Assembly: GCF_008124525.1 (NCBI RefSeq) | Contig: NZ_VNHJ01000005.1 | Coordinates: forward strand, 62,001-126,000 | Length of the DNA: 64,000 nt | From: Oceanicella actignis | GTDB taxonomy: Bacteria; Pseudomonadota; Alphaproteobacteria; Rhodobacterales; Rhodobacteraceae | Reading direction: 5' to 3' | In this document: in pieces, positions 1 to 9,266 of the stretch | How positions within the stretch are numbered: the first letter of the stretch is position 1 | Layout of the letters: each line of letters starts with the position of its first letter | Translations under genes and position numbers: made by a program | The notes under the pieces: model-generated | Seen by the model: only the letters and a program-made list of their open reading frames with translations | Told to the model about the DNA's origin: nothing | The model's database searches: none

Positions 1-377
1 CGCTGTCGGGGGTGTGCCGCTTTCGCGTCGCGCGCGAGCTCGAGGGCTTCGCCCCCTATCGGCGGGTCGAGGCGGACTGGCGCTCGTTCCTGGGCGATCT
101 CGAAGGCGAGGAGGACGACCCCGGCCTTGACCGCGACGCCTTTCTCGAGCTGCTCATGCGCTTTTTCCAGGTGGCGCAGCTCAGCTCGGACTGGGAAAGC
201 CTGCGCAAGGCCGAACCCGAGATGCTGGTCAACTCGCTGGCCATGCTGTGTCCCTTCTCGGTCGAAGAGAAGCAGGCCCTGCTCGAGGCGCCCAGCCTGT
301 CCGAGCGGCGCGAAACCCTGACCGCCCTGATGCGCTTCGCCATCGTGTCGGGCGGCGACGAAGGATCGGTGCAATGA
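1..377 (+). CDS. LON substrate-binding domain protein, C-terminal part
   Basis: This is the 3' part of a gene that begins outside the window; the reading frame is already open at base 3. The residues L-S-G-V-C-R-F-R-V and the following Y-R-R-V strand resemble the end of the PUA-like LON substrate-binding domain. An acidic helical region follows ([23 protein letters not shown]). Stand-alone proteins of this family lack the Lon ATPase and protease domains, and their role is poorly defined. The stop codon overlaps the start of the next gene in an ATGA, so the two are probably translationally coupled. The family call is fairly safe; a precise function is not supported. Confidence 0.75.
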   Translation, partial: LSGVCRFRVARELEGFAPYRRVEADWRSFLGDLEGEEDDPGLDRDAFLELLMRFFQVAQLSSDWESLRKAEPEMLVNSLAMLCPFSVEEKQALLEAPSLSERRETLTALMRFAIVSGGDEGSVQ

Positions 378-808
378 CCGCCCCCAGCCATCCGAACGCC
401 AAGGACCCGAACGCCGCAAACCCCGACGCCGCCGCGCCCGGCGCAAGCTCCGATCGCGCCGCCGATGCGGGCCCCGGGCCGGGCGTGGAACCGGGCGCCG
501 GGCCGGGCGGGGAGACGGGCGCCGGGCCGGGCGTGGAACCGGGCGCCGCGCCGGGCGGGGAGACGGGTGTCGAACCGGGCATGGAATCGGGCGCCGCGCC
601 CGATCCGGCCCTCGCCGCCCGCGCCGATCAACGCCTGCGCGCCGAGCGCAGGATGCTCGAGGCGCTGGTCTGTCCGGTCACCCAGGGGCCGCTGGTCTAT
701 GACCGCGCGCGCCAGGAGCTGGTCTCGCGCGCCGCAAGGCTGGCCTTTCCGATCCGCGACGGCATTCCGGTGATGCTCGTGTCCGAGGCGCGCCGGCTCG
801 AGGACTGA
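374..808 (+). CDS. Trm112-like zinc-ribbon-type small protein with Gly/Pro repeat N-terminus
   Basis: The 144-residue protein has two parts. Residues 80-140 match the bacterial Trm112/YcaR family: L-E-A-L-V-C-P-V-T near the start, a middle [17 protein letters not shown], then [10 protein letters not shown]. Members are normally about 60 residues and are thought to act as small partner proteins. The first 80 residues are an unusual low-complexity extension with two 16-residue G-P-G-V-E-P-G repeats. The ATG overlaps the preceding stop by four bases, which favours this start over upstream in-frame starts inside the previous gene. A later start at M92 (R-M-L-E-A-L) would give a standard-length protein without the repeat. 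Only one Cys of the usual zinc set is visible, so zinc binding is doubtful. Confidence 0.8.
   Translation: MTAPSHPNAKDPNAANPDAAAPGASSDRAADAGPGPGVEPGAGPGGETGAGPGVEPGAAPGGETGVEPGMESGAAPDPALAARADQRLRAERRMLEALVCPVTQGPLVYDRARQELVSRAARLAFPIRDGIPVMLVSEARRLED
476..571 (+). repeat. Two tandem 48-bp coding repeats
   Basis: Two nearly identical 48-bp units start at 476 and 524. Each encodes a 16-residue unit of the form G-P-G-V-E-P-G-A-x-P-G-G-E-T-G-x. A degraded third unit ([10 protein letters not shown]) continues to about 600. The period is a multiple of three, so copy-number change would keep the frame. Confidence 0.85.
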
Positions 809-813
809 GCGCC

Positions 814-1737
814 TCAGGCCACGCGCCCGCCGGCCAGCACGCCGCGCCAGGTCAGCAGCCCGCCCCCGCGCCGCAGCTGCGCGGCGGTGCGCACGAAGGC
901 CTGCGCGGCCGGCGAGGCCGGCGCCCCCGGCAGCAGCGCAAGCCCCACCGAGCGCCGCCGCGGCGGGTCCAGCGGCTTGACCGCGAAGCCCTCGAAGCCC
1001 GCGACGGGCGGCATGGCCAGCTCGGCCACCACGGCCGCCCCCTCGCCGCGGCTGACCATGGCCAGCGTGCTGAGCACCTGCGCCGTGCGCGCGTGGATCT
1101 TCGGGCGCAGCCCGGCCTCCGAGAACAGCCGCCCGATCACCCCTTGCGAGCCGGCCTCGGTCATGATGAAGCGCCGCGCGCACAGCTCGCGCAGCGTCAC
1201 GGCCGGCTGCGCGGCCAGCGGATCGTCCTGCGGCAGCAGCGCGACGAACTGGTCCTCGATCAGCGGGTGGGCGTCGAAGCGCTCGTCGGGCAGCACGGCG
1301 AAGGCCACGTCCACCCGCCGCTCCTCGAGCCAGCGCAGCACGGTCTCGTCGTCGCCTTCCTCGACCAGCACCTCGACGCCGGGCCAGTCGGCGCGGAAGG
1401 CGGCCAGCAGATTCGGCAGCAGGTGCAGCGTCGCCGTCGGCCCGAAGGAGCCGATGCGCAGGCTGCCCAGCCGCACGCCGCGATAGGCCGCGGCCTCTTG
1501 CCGCATGGTCTCGGCCAGCCCCAGCACCGCCCGCGCCCGCGTCAGCAGCAGCGCCCCGATCTCGGTCGGCTCGGGGCGGGCCTTGGCGCGGTTGACGAGC
1601 GGCACGCCCAGATCGGCCTCGAGCGCCCTGATGGCGTGCGACACCGCCGACTGGCTGATGCCGAGCCGCGCGGCTGCGGCGGTGAAGCCGCCCGCATCGG
1701 CCAGCGCGGCAAAGATTTCGAGCTGTCCGAACGTCAT
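814..1737 (-). CDS. LysR-family transcriptional regulator
   Basis: The 307-residue protein has the LysR layout. An N-terminal winged helix-turn-helix covers about residues 1-60 (F-G-Q-L-E-I-F at the start, G-G-F-T-A-A-A-A-R-L-G-I-S-Q-S-A-V-S-H as the recognition region). A periplasmic-binding-like effector domain covers about 90-295. I chose the ATG at 1737 because it places M-T-F-G-Q directly before the domain; longer readings add sequence that runs into the neighbouring gene. It is divergent from the DMT exporter at 1817 with only 79 bp between them, the usual arrangement when a LysR protein controls the adjacent transporter. That intergenic stretch is noticeably more AT-rich than its surroundings. 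The effector is unknown. Confidence 0.9.
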   Translation of the reverse strand: MTFGQLEIFAALADAGGFTAAAARLGISQSAVSHAIRALEADLGVPLVNRAKARPEPTEIGALLLTRARAVLGLAETMRQEAAAYRGVRLGSLRIGSFGPTATLHLLPNLLAAFRADWPGVEVLVEEGDDETVLRWLEERRVDVAFAVLPDERFDAHPLIEDQFVALLPQDDPLAAQPAVTLRELCARRFIMTEAGSQGVIGRLFSEAGLRPKIHARTAQVLSTLAMVSRGEGAAVVAELAMPPVAGFEGFAVKPLDPPRRRSVGLALLPGAPASPAAQAFVRTAAQLRRGGGLLTWRGVLAGGRVA

Positions 1738-1816
1738 GAGCAAATCCTTGTTTGACCATGACCGTGCATAACTGAAAACACATGCCGCGACCAGCGCCCC
1801 CAAGGCAGGAGCCCCC

Positions 1817-2752
1817 ATGACCGCCGCATCGCTCGCCCACTCGCCCGCGCCATCCGCCCCGACCGAAGGCGCGGTGCGCCGCAAGCTGATCCTGGCCGCG
1901 ATGCTGTGGGGCGGCGGGTTCTCGGCCGGGCGCGTGGCCGCCGAGTCCTTCACGCCGCTGGGCGCCGCCGCCGCGCGCTACGCGCTGGCCGCGGCGATCC
2001 TGCTGTGGCTGGCGCGGCGCGCGCATGGGGTCCTGCCGCGCCTGAGCCTGCGCCAGGCGGCGCAGACCCTCGTTCTGGGCGCGACGGGGGTGTTCGCCTA
2101 CAACCTGTTCTTCTTCGCCGCGCTGGCGCGGATGCCGGCCTCGCGCACGGCGCTGTTCGTCGCGCTCAGCCCGGTGGCGGTGGCGCTGGTGGGCGCGCTG
2201 TGGACGCGCGAGCGGCTGGGCGCGCGCAAATGGGCGGGCATCCTCGCGGCGCTGGTCGGGGCGGCGATCCTGGCCAGCCGCGGCGCGCCGGGGGCGATGC
2301 TGGCCGACGTGGCGGCCTCGTTCGGGGCGGGCGAGCTGTTCATGCTGGGCGCGGTGGCGGCCTGGGCGGCCTACACGATGGTGGGGCGCGCGGCGCTGAC
2401 GGGGCTGACGCCGCTGACCGCCACGGCCTATGCCGCCGCCTGGGGCTTCGCGCTGCTGGCCGCCACGCTGGCGCTGAGCGGGGCGCCGGCGCTGGTCGGC
2501 GCGCCCGGCGCCGCCGCCTGGCTGACCGTGCTGTTCCTGGCCGTGGGCGCGACGGTGGTTCCCTTCGTGTGGTATTACGAGGGCGTGCGCGCGCTCGGGC
2601 CCACCCGCGCCGCGGCTTTCGGCAATCTGGTTCCCTTCTTCGGCGTTCTGTTCGGCGTCGTCCTGCTGGGCGAGAGTCTGACGCCCGCCATGCTGGCGGG
2701 CGGGGCGATGATCGTTCTGGGCGTGTGGCAGACCACGCGCCCCCCGCGCTGA
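1817..2752 (+). CDS. EamA/DMT-superfamily inner-membrane transporter
   Basis: The 311-residue hydrophobic protein has two EamA repeats. The first covers about residues 22-150 (G-G-G-F-S-A-G-R near its start and F-F-A-A-L-A-R-M-P-A-S-R-T-A-L). The second covers about 165-300 and ends with P-F-F-G-V-L-F-G-V-V-L-L-G-E and G-G-A-M-I-V-L-G-V. About ten membrane helices are expected. Family members mostly export metabolites such as amino acids; the substrate cannot be read from sequence. A GGCAGGA ribosome-binding site lies seven bases before the ATG. It is probably regulated by the divergent LysR gene. Confidence 0.9.
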   Translation: MTAASLAHSPAPSAPTEGAVRRKLILAAMLWGGGFSAGRVAAESFTPLGAAAARYALAAAILLWLARRAHGVLPRLSLRQAAQTLVLGATGVFAYNLFFFAALARMPASRTALFVALSPVAVALVGALWTRERLGARKWAGILAALVGAAILASRGAPGAMLADVAASFGAGELFMLGAVAAWAAYTMVGRAALTGLTPLTATAYAAAWGFALLAATLALSGAPALVGAPGAAAWLTVLFLAVGATVVPFVWYYEGVRALGPTRAAAFGNLVPFFGVLFGVVLLGESLTPAMLAGGAMIVLGVWQTTRPPR

Positions 2753-2866
2753 GCGCGCCGGCCGCTGCGCGCCCTGGCGGCGCGGGTTGTTGCGCGCCTG
2801 CCCGCCGGGGGATTATGAATGTTGCGGAACGCCGTTTCGACGGCGCGCAACCGCCAGGAGCGCCCC

Positions 2867-4456
2867 ATGTCCGAACCCCAGGCCGCCGCCCAGGCCCCGC
2901 GGCGCATCGTCCCCAAGCCGATGGATGCCCCGCTCGAGCCCTTCATCCCCCGCCTGCGCGCCCATGCGCGCGCGCGCCCCGACGCGGTCGCGGTCATCGA
3001 CGGCGCGCGCCGTCTGAGCTGGGCCGAGCTGGTCGATCTGATCGACCGAGTCGCCGCCCGTCTGGCCGCGCTGGGGCTGGGACGGGGCGACGTGGTCGCC
3101 ACGCTGGGCGAGGGCTCGGCCGAGCATCTGGCCGTTTACCTGGGCGCGATCGCGGCGGGGGCCTGCGCGGCGCCGCTGCCCTCGGGGATGCGGCCCGAGG
3201 TGCTGGCCGCGATGCTCGAGAACGCCGAGGCGAGGCTGCTCTTCGCCACCGACGCGGCCATGGCGCAGGCCCGCGCGGCCGCCGGCGCGGCGCCGGGCTG
3301 CGCCGATGCGCCCGTCGCCCTGGACGCGCTCGAGGACTGGCTGGCCGGCGCCCGCGCGCAGGACGCGCCCGAGGCTCCGGCGGGGCTGGACGATCCGTTC
3401 GACATGATCTTCTCGTCCGGCACCACGGGCGTGCCCAAGGGCATCGAGCACGACCACAAGTTCCGCCTGCGCCAGCTGCGCCGCATGGCGCTGTTCGGCT
3501 ACGGGCCCGACGTGGTCTCGATCGCCTCGACGCCGCTGTGCTCGAACACCACGCTGGTCGCGGCGCTGCCGACGCTGGCCGAGGGCGGAACGCTGGCGCT
3601 GATGCGCAAGTTCGACGCCGAGGGCTTCCTGCGCCTGGCGCAGGCGCATCGCGCCACCCACGCCATGCTGGTGCCCGTCCAGTATCGCCGCATCCTCGAC
3701 GCGCCCGGCTTCGATGCGGCCGACCTGTCGTCGTTCCGGGTCAAGCTCTCGACCAGCGCGCCGCTGCCCGTCGCCCTCAAGCGCGAGATCCTGGCCCGCT
3801 GGCCGGGCGAGCTGATCGAGATCTACGGCATGACCGAGGGCGGACTGTCCACCATCCTCGACTGCCGCGCCCATCCCGACAAGCTGCACACCGTCGGCCG
3901 CCCCGCCGAGGGCGCCGACATCCTGATCGTGGACGAGGAGATGCGCCCCCTTCCCCCCGGCGAGGTGGGCGAGATCCTGGGCCGCTCGCCCATGATGATG
4001 ACCTGGTATCGCAACGCCCCCGACAAGACGCGCGAGGCCATCTGGCGCAGTCCCGAGGGCGAGGACTGGATCCGCACCGGCGACATGGGCCGCCTTGACC
4101 CGGATGGTTTTCTCGAGCTGCTGGACCGGCGCAAGGACATGATCATCTCGGGCGGGTTCAACGTCTTCGCCGCGGATCTCGAGCGCGAGCTGCTGGCCCA
4201 TCCCGACGTGGCCGAGGCGGCGGTGATCGGCGTGCCCTCGCGCGAGTGGGGCGAGACTCCGCTGGCCCTGGTCGTGCCGCGCGCCGGGGCGCGCCCCGAT
4301 CCCGAGGCGCTGCGCGAATGGGTCAATGCGCGCCTTGGCAAGGTCCAGCGCATCAGCAGGATCGAGCTGCGCGAGTCGCTGCCCCGCTCCGAGATCGGCA
4401 AGGTCCTCAAGCGCGAGCTGCGCGCGCCCTACTGGAAAGAGGCCGCCGGCGGCTGA
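2867..4456 (+). CDS. AMP-dependent acyl-CoA synthetase/ligase
   Basis: This 529-residue protein belongs to the ANL adenylate-forming superfamily, which activates a carboxylic acid to acyl-AMP and then to acyl-CoA. The visible core motifs are the P-loop S-S-G-T-T-G-V-P-K-G at 183-192, Y-G-M-T-E-G-G at about 320, and T-G-D-M-G-R-L-D-P-D-G-F followed by D-R-R-K-D-M-I-I-S-G-G-F-N-V. The C-terminal S-E-I-G-K carries the catalytic Lys at about 512. The start at 2867 has CCAGGAG six bases upstream, while an upstream in-frame codon at 2819 has none. The acid substrate is not determined; a medium/long-chain or aromatic acid is possible. It stands alone between a transporter and ubiH. Confidence 0.9.
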   Translation: MSEPQAAAQAPRRIVPKPMDAPLEPFIPRLRAHARARPDAVAVIDGARRLSWAELVDLIDRVAARLAALGLGRGDVVATLGEGSAEHLAVYLGAIAAGACAAPLPSGMRPEVLAAMLENAEARLLFATDAAMAQARAAAGAAPGCADAPVALDALEDWLAGARAQDAPEAPAGLDDPFDMIFSSGTTGVPKGIEHDHKFRLRQLRRMALFGYGPDVVSIASTPLCSNTTLVAALPTLAEGGTLALMRKFDAEGFLRLAQAHRATHAMLVPVQYRRILDAPGFDAADLSSFRVKLSTSAPLPVALKREILARWPGELIEIYGMTEGGLSTILDCRAHPDKLHTVGRPAEGADILIVDEEMRPLPPGEVGEILGRSPMMMTWYRNAPDKTREAIWRSPEGEDWIRTGDMGRLDPDGFLELLDRRKDMIISGGFNVFAADLERELLAHPDVAEAAVIGVPSREWGETPLALVVPRAGARPDPEALREWVNARLGKVQRISRIELRESLPRSEIGKVLKRELRAPYWKEAAGG

Positions 4457-4507
4457 ACCGGCCCGCGCGCGGGGGGCGGAAGGGGCGCATGGGCGCGGGG
4501 GCGAGGG

Positions 4508-5734
4508 TCAGAGCGGGCGGCCCTCCATCAGCCGCGGCAGCTCGCCCGACAGGCCCGCCGCCTGGCGCATGAAGAAGCGCCGCGCCGGCGCGAAGGCCGT
4601 GGCCAGCGCCATGCCGACGTCGCGCGCCGGGCGCAGAAGCGGATCGTCGTTCGAGAACAGCCGGTTGGTCAGGTCGAAGCCGAAGGCGGCCAGCGTGTCG
4701 TCGAAGCGCCGCCATCGCTGGTAGCGTTCGAGCGCGGCGAAAGAGCCGGCATCCTCGCCGCGCCGGCGCGCCTCGACCACCACCTGCGCCAGCGCCGCCG
4801 CATCCTTGAGGCCCAGGTTCAGCCCTTGTCCGGCGATGGGGTGCACGCCGTGCGCCGCGTCGCCCACCAGCGCAAGGCGCGGGCGCACATACTCTTCGGC
4901 CAGCGACAGGCGAAGCGGATAGGCGTAGCGCTTGCCCGCCAGGGCAATCCGGCCCAGAAAGCCGCCCATGCGCGCGCGCAGCTCGTCCAGATAGGCCGCG
5001 TCGGGCAGGGCGGCGATGCGCGCGGCCTCGTCGCGGCGCTCGGACCACACGATCGAGCTGCGGTCGCCGGGCAGGGGCAGCACGGCGAAGGGCCCCGCGG
5101 GCAGGAACTGCTGCCAGGCGCGGCCGCCATGGGGGCGCTCGTGCTCGATGGCGCAGACGAGGCCCGACTGGCCGTAATCCCAGCCCACGCGGTTGACGCC
5201 CGCGGCGCGGGCGATGGGGCTGTCGCGTCCGTCGCAGGCGGCCAGAAGGTCGGCGCGCAGGGCGGTTCCGTCGTCAAGCCGCGCCTCGATCCCGGCGTCG
5301 TCCGCCGCGAATCCCGTCACCCGCGCCGGCGCGCGATGGTCGATCAGCGGCTCCCGGGCCATGGCCTCGAGAAGGGCGGCGCGCAGAAAGCGGTCCTCGA
5401 CGATCTGGCTGACGGGGCCCTCGTCCATCTCGGCATGGTCGAAATGCGCGAAAAAGGGGCTTGGCGCCGCGCCGGGGCGGGCGTCGGTGACGGTCACTTC
5501 GCGCACGATCTGGGCATGGGGGGCGACGCGCGGCCATACGCCCAGCGCCTCGAGCATGCGGCGCGAGCCGAGCGAAAGCGCATAGGCGCGCCCGTCGAAC
5601 TCGGGATCGGCGCGGGTCTCGGGGGGCAGGGCGTCGCACAGGATCGTGCGCAGCCCCCCTTGCGCCAAGGCCAGTGCCAGGGCGGGGCCGTTCAGGCCGC
5701 CGCCGACGATGATGACGTCCGCATCCTTGCTCAT
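4508..5734 (-). CDS. ubiH: FAD-dependent ubiquinone-biosynthesis hydroxylase, UbiH/UbiF/COQ6 family
   Basis: The 408-residue protein is a class A flavoprotein monooxygenase that would hydroxylate a ring position of the ubiquinone precursor. The dinucleotide-binding fold starts at residue 7 (V-I-I-V-G-G-G-L-N-G). The second FAD motif, A-L-V-G-D-A-A-H-G-V-H-P-I-A-G-Q-G-L-N-L-G, sits at about 285-305, and both are characteristic of the UbiH/F/COQ6 group. The protein probably associates with the membrane periphery. Which of the C1, C5 or C6 positions it modifies cannot be told from sequence; alphaproteobacteria often have hydroxylases with broad regioselectivity. ubiK at 16375 is a second ubiquinone gene in this window. 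Confidence 0.85.
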   Translation of the reverse strand: MSKDADVIIVGGGLNGPALALALAQGGLRTILCDALPPETRADPEFDGRAYALSLGSRRMLEALGVWPRVAPHAQIVREVTVTDARPGAAPSPFFAHFDHAEMDEGPVSQIVEDRFLRAALLEAMAREPLIDHRAPARVTGFAADDAGIEARLDDGTALRADLLAACDGRDSPIARAAGVNRVGWDYGQSGLVCAIEHERPHGGRAWQQFLPAGPFAVLPLPGDRSSIVWSERRDEAARIAALPDAAYLDELRARMGGFLGRIALAGKRYAYPLRLSLAEEYVRPRLALVGDAAHGVHPIAGQGLNLGLKDAAALAQVVVEARRRGEDAGSFAALERYQRWRRFDDTLAAFGFDLTNRLFSNDDPLLRPARDVGMALATAFAPARRFFMRQAAGLSGELPRLMEGRPL

Positions 5735-5916
5735 GGCCCTGCACTATGGCGCGCGAGGGGCGCTTGTCCATGGCGCGATGCGTCGCGCGGCCCGGGCGGC
5801 GCGGATGCGCCGCGCCCCTCCGTGCCCCCCTCCCTGCGCCCCGCCCGGCCGATTGCCCGCACCGCTCGGCCCCGCTAGCCTGCGGCGACGAGTCGGGGAC
5901 GCGGGAGGACAAGCGC

Positions 5917-7251
5917 ATGACCGAAGCCGATTGGCAGCGCATGACGGCGAGCGATCTGGGCCGGGCGATCGAGGCGGGGCGGCTCGATCCGCGCGATCTG
6001 ACCGAGGGTTTCCTGCACGCGGCGCAGGCCCATCCCGACGGCGCGCGCATCTACGCCCGCCTGACGCCCGAGCGCGCCCGCGCCGAGGCCGCCGCCGCCG
6101 CCGGCCGCGCCCGCGCGGGGCTGCGGCGCAACCTGCTCGACGGCGTTCCGATCAGCTGGAAGGACCTGTTCGACACGGCCGGGACCGCCACCGAGGCGGG
6201 CTCGGCGCTGCTGCGCGGCCGCGTGCCCGCGCGCGACGCCGAGGCGCTGGCCCGCGCCGCGCGCGCGGGGCTGGTGTGCCTGGGCAAGACGCATATGAGC
6301 GAGCTTGCCTTCTCGGGGCTGGGCGTGAACCCCGTGACCGCGACGCCGCCCAACCGGCATGACCCCGACTGGGCGCCGGGGGGCTCGTCCTCGGGGGCGG
6401 CGGCCTCGGTGGCCTTCGGGCTGGCGGCGGCGGCGGTGGGATCTGATACGGGCGGCTCGGTGCGCGTGCCCGCCGCCTGGAACGACCTCGTCGGGCTCAA
6501 GACGACGGCGGGCCTGATCCCCAATGACGGCGTCGTGCCGTTGTCCGAGCTGTTCGACACCGTCGGCCCGCTGTGCCGCTCGGTCGAGGACGCGGCGCGG
6601 CTGACGGCGATCATGGCGCGCGCCAAGGCGCCGGATCTGGAGGGCGCCTCGCTGCGCGGCGCCGTGTTCGCGGTGGACGAGGGCGCGCTGCTCGAAGGGG
6701 TCGAGGACGCCCCGCGCGCCGCCTTCGAAGAGGCGCTGCGCAGGCTCGAGCGCGCCGGCGCCCGCATCGCGCGCCTGCGCCTTGATCACGTCGCGCAGGC
6801 GCTCGAGCTGAGCACGCCGCTGTTCGGGGCCGAGACCTGGGCGCTGTGGGGCGAGCGCATCGCGCGCGACGGCGCGCTGATGTTCGAGCAGATCCGCGCG
6901 CGCTTCGAATCCGGGCGCGAGGTCAACGCCGCCGATTATCTGCGCGCCCGCCGCCGCATGGAGGCGCTGCGCCGCGAACATGCCGCCCGCCTGGCGGGCC
7001 ACGACGCGCTGCTGGCGCCGACCGCGCCGATTCTGCCGCCCTCGGTCTCGCGGCTGCTGTCCGATGGCGACTACTACCGCGACCGCAACCTGATGGCGCT
7101 GCGCAACACGCGCGCGGGCAACCTTCTGGGGCTGTGCGCGCTGAGCGTGCCGACGGGCGTTCCCGCCTGCGGGCTGATGCTGATGGCCGCCCCGCGGCGC
7201 GAGGGCAAGCTGGCGCGCCTTGGCGTCGCGGTCGAGCGGGCGCTGGCCTGA
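5917..7251 (+). CDS. Amidase-signature family hydrolase
   Basis: The 444-residue protein carries the complete Ser-cisSer-Lys catalytic set. Lys82 lies in P-I-S-W-K-D-L-F, the cis-Ser at 157-158 in G-G-S-S-S-G, and nucleophile Ser181 in S-D-T-G-G-S-V-R-V-P-A. It hydrolyses an amide bond of unknown substrate. The lone context argues against it being GatA, since gatB and gatC are absent here, and the protein is shorter than typical GatA. The ATG at 5917 follows GGGAGGA at optimal distance; in-frame codons further upstream lack this signal and would run into the ubiH promoter region. Confidence 0.88.
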   Translation: MTEADWQRMTASDLGRAIEAGRLDPRDLTEGFLHAAQAHPDGARIYARLTPERARAEAAAAAGRARAGLRRNLLDGVPISWKDLFDTAGTATEAGSALLRGRVPARDAEALARAARAGLVCLGKTHMSELAFSGLGVNPVTATPPNRHDPDWAPGGSSSGAAASVAFGLAAAAVGSDTGGSVRVPAAWNDLVGLKTTAGLIPNDGVVPLSELFDTVGPLCRSVEDAARLTAIMARAKAPDLEGASLRGAVFAVDEGALLEGVEDAPRAAFEEALRRLERAGARIARLRLDHVAQALELSTPLFGAETWALWGERIARDGALMFEQIRARFESGREVNAADYLRARRRMEALRREHAARLAGHDALLAPTAPILPPSVSRLLSDGDYYRDRNLMALRNTRAGNLLGLCALSVPTGVPACGLMLMAAPRREGKLARLGVAVERALA

Positions 7252-8018
7252 CGCCGCGCGCGCCCGTCCGCGCACGGCGCGGGCGGCGCGCTCAATGGGC
7301 CGGGATCGCCGGCCGCGCATGAATCGCCGGGGCGCAGCGCCGTCCGGCGCCGCGGGCGACACGCACCCTCTGCCCCGCGGGCCGTCGCCCGGCTCGGGCG
7401 CCCGCCGGCCCTTGGCCGCCTGACGCGCCATGCGCAGGCGCCCCCTGTTCCGCCCTCCGGCGCGCTGACTCGGGCGTCGCAACGGCGGCTGCCCAAGCGC
7501 GGGCCCGGGCGTTGCGACGGCGGCCGCGCAAGCGTGCGCGCGGCGGCCCGGCCGATCCATGCGCGGGCGTCGAGGCGGCCCGCAGGCCGGGCGGCGGCGG
7601 CGCGTGGTCGGCGCGGGCGGGGCGGCGCCATGGCCGCATCGCGATCGGCGGCGGCGTGGCCGCGCCGGTCGTCTTCAGGCCGGGCCGGGGTCCGGGCATT
7701 GCGGGCGCGGTCCCCGGGCAATTGCGGGCGCGGCCCGTGCATTGCCGGCGCCGCCGCCGGCGTCGAGGGCGCGTCCCGGGGCGCTGCGGGCGCGGCGGGT
7801 TCCGGGCGGCCCGGCGCGGGGGAGGGGACAGCCTGCGCAAGGGTGCGCTCGTGACATGAGGCGCATGCGCGCCGGCGGGCGCCTGCCTTTCCGGTCGGTT
7901 GAATGCGCGCATCTACATTCGCCCTTGGGGCGGGCTTCTGGACCTGCGCGCGCCGCTCGGCTATCGTGAGCGCCGACGCCCCGCGCCAGATGGGGCGCGA
8001 GGATCGAGGCGGTTTCGC
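7252..8018. other. Gene-free GC-rich stretch
   Basis: I find no convincing gene here. Open frames exist on both strands but read as Arg/Ala/Gly/Pro-rich low-complexity sequence without motifs, and none starts with a good ribosome-binding site. The stretch contains a cluster of degenerate 20-bp repeats (7692-7795). The last 100 bp must carry the promoter of the aminotransferase-ftsK-lolA genes; I could not single out a convincing -35/-10 pair. Confidence 0.6.
7692..7795. repeat. Four degenerate copies of a ~20-bp repeat
   Basis: Copies of the form CCGGGCATTGCGGGCGCGG occur at 7692-7710, 7714-7733, 7735-7753 and 7776-7795. The first three have start-to-start spacings of 22 and 21 bp and the fourth lies 41 bp further on, close to two periods. 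The copies differ at a few positions, most in the third and fourth. They lie in non-coding DNA. No known repeat family is recognised. Confidence 0.6.
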
Positions 8019-9266
8019 ATGCAGATGCCCGAGCGGTTCCAAGACCTGCCGGACTACGCTTTCCCGCGGCTGCGGGCGCTGCTTGACGCGCATGCGCCCG
8101 GCGGCCCCGTGCTGGCCATGTCGATCGGCGAGCCGCGTCACCCGCCGCCGCCCTTCGTCGCCGAGACGCTGGCGCGGCACGCGGACGAATACGGCCGCTA
8201 CCCGCCCAACGAGGGAACGCCCGGCCTGCGCGACGCCATCGCCGCCTGGCTGCGCCGCCGCTACGGGCTGAGCGAAGAGCGCGCCGACCCCGACCGGCAT
8301 GTGCTGCCGCTCAACGGCACGCGCGAGGGGTTGTTCGCCGCCTGCCTCGCCCTGTGTCCCGAGCGCAAGAACGGCGCGCGTCCGGCGGTGCTCATGCCCA
8401 ACCCCTTCTACCAGTGCTACGGCGCCGCGGCGCTGGCCGCCGGGGCCGAGCCGGTCTACGTCCCCGCGACGCCCCAAAGCGGGCATCTGCCCGACTACGC
8501 CGCGCTGCCCGCCGATCTGCTGGCGCGCACGGCGGCGGTCTATGTGTGCTCGCCGGCCAATCCGCAAGGGGCGGTGGCCTCGGCCGAATGGTGGCGCGCC
8601 CTGATCGACCTGGCCGAGCGGCACGATTTCCGCATCTTCGCCGACGAGTGCTACGCCGAGATCCACCGCGGCGACCCGCCCCCCGGCGCGCTCGAGGCCG
8701 CGCAGGCGGCCGGCGCCGATCCCGAAAGGGTGCTGGCCTTTCACTCGTTGTCCAAGCGCTCGAACCTGCCGGGGCTGCGCTCGGGCTTTTGCGCGGGCGG
8801 GCCGAAGACGATCGCCGCCATGCTGCGCCTGCGCGCCTATGGCGGCGCGCCGCTGCCGCTGCCGGCGCAGCACGCCGCCGAGGCCGCCTGGCGCGACGAG
8901 GCGCATGTCGAGCGCAACCGCGCCCTTTACCGCCGCAAGTTCGACGAGGCCGACCGCATCCTGGGCGATCTGCCCGGCTACGCCTCTCCGGCCGCGGGCT
9001 TTTTCCTGTGGCTGCATGTGGGCGACGGCGAGGCGGCGGCGCTCGAGCTGTGGCGCGGCGAGGGCGTGCGCGCGCTGCCCGGCGCCTATCTGTCGCGCCC
9101 CGCGCCCGACTGGCTGGGCGGCGGCGATCCGGGCGCGGCCTGGCTGCGGGTGGCGCTGGTCGCCCCCGAGGACGAGACGCGCCGCGGGCTCGAGGCCATC
9201 CGCCGCCGGCTTGGGCCGATGATGGCGCGCGCCGCCGAGAAGACCGGGCGAGAGAACGGACGATGA
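8019..9266 (+). CDS. Class I/II pyridoxal-phosphate aminotransferase, DapC-like
   Basis: The 415-residue protein is a fold-type I aminotransferase. The Schiff-base lysine is about Lys246 in [17 protein letters not shown], a form typical of DapC-type enzymes (succinyl-diaminopimelate aminotransferase, lysine and peptidoglycan precursor supply). [10 protein letters not shown] is the conserved cofactor-binding N-P segment, and the [10 protein letters not shown] aspartate contacts the pyridine ring. I chose the ATG at 8019 because GAGGC lies about eight bases upstream; M at 8025 is an alternative. Its stop overlaps the ftsK start in an ATGA, so the two are coupled. DapC activity is an inference from similarity. 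Confidence 0.85.
   Translation: MQMPERFQDLPDYAFPRLRALLDAHAPGGPVLAMSIGEPRHPPPPFVAETLARHADEYGRYPPNEGTPGLRDAIAAWLRRRYGLSEERADPDRHVLPLNGTREGLFAACLALCPERKNGARPAVLMPNPFYQCYGAAALAAGAEPVYVPATPQSGHLPDYAALPADLLARTAAVYVCSPANPQGAVASAEWWRALIDLAERHDFRIFADECYAEIHRGDPPPGALEAAQAAGADPERVLAFHSLSKRSNLPGLRSGFCAGGPKTIAAMLRLRAYGGAPLPLPAQHAAEAAWRDEAHVERNRALYRRKFDEADRILGDLPGYASPAAGFFLWLHVGDGEAAALELWRGEGVRALPGAYLSRPAPDWLGGGDPGAAWLRVALVAPEDETRRGLEAIRRRLGPMMARAAEKTGRENGR

Noticed and set aside
1752-1780. LysR-type promoter for the DMT transporter, TTGACC near 1752
   Set aside because: The -35 match is fair but the best -10 at 17-bp spacing (AAAACA) is poor, and no convincing T-N11-A operator was found.
56-2026. Very long antisense reading frames opposite real genes, such as the 656-codon minus-strand frame
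   Set aside because: High GC removes stop codons from several frames. These translations are Arg/Ala/Gly/Pro-rich and lack motifs, and each overlaps a gene with clear family signatures.
7292-7912. Possible gene of 206 codons on the minus strand in the 7252-8018 gap
   Set aside because: The translation is low-complexity (long R, P and A runs), no domain is visible, no ribosome-binding site precedes the start, and overlapping frames on both strands are equally open.
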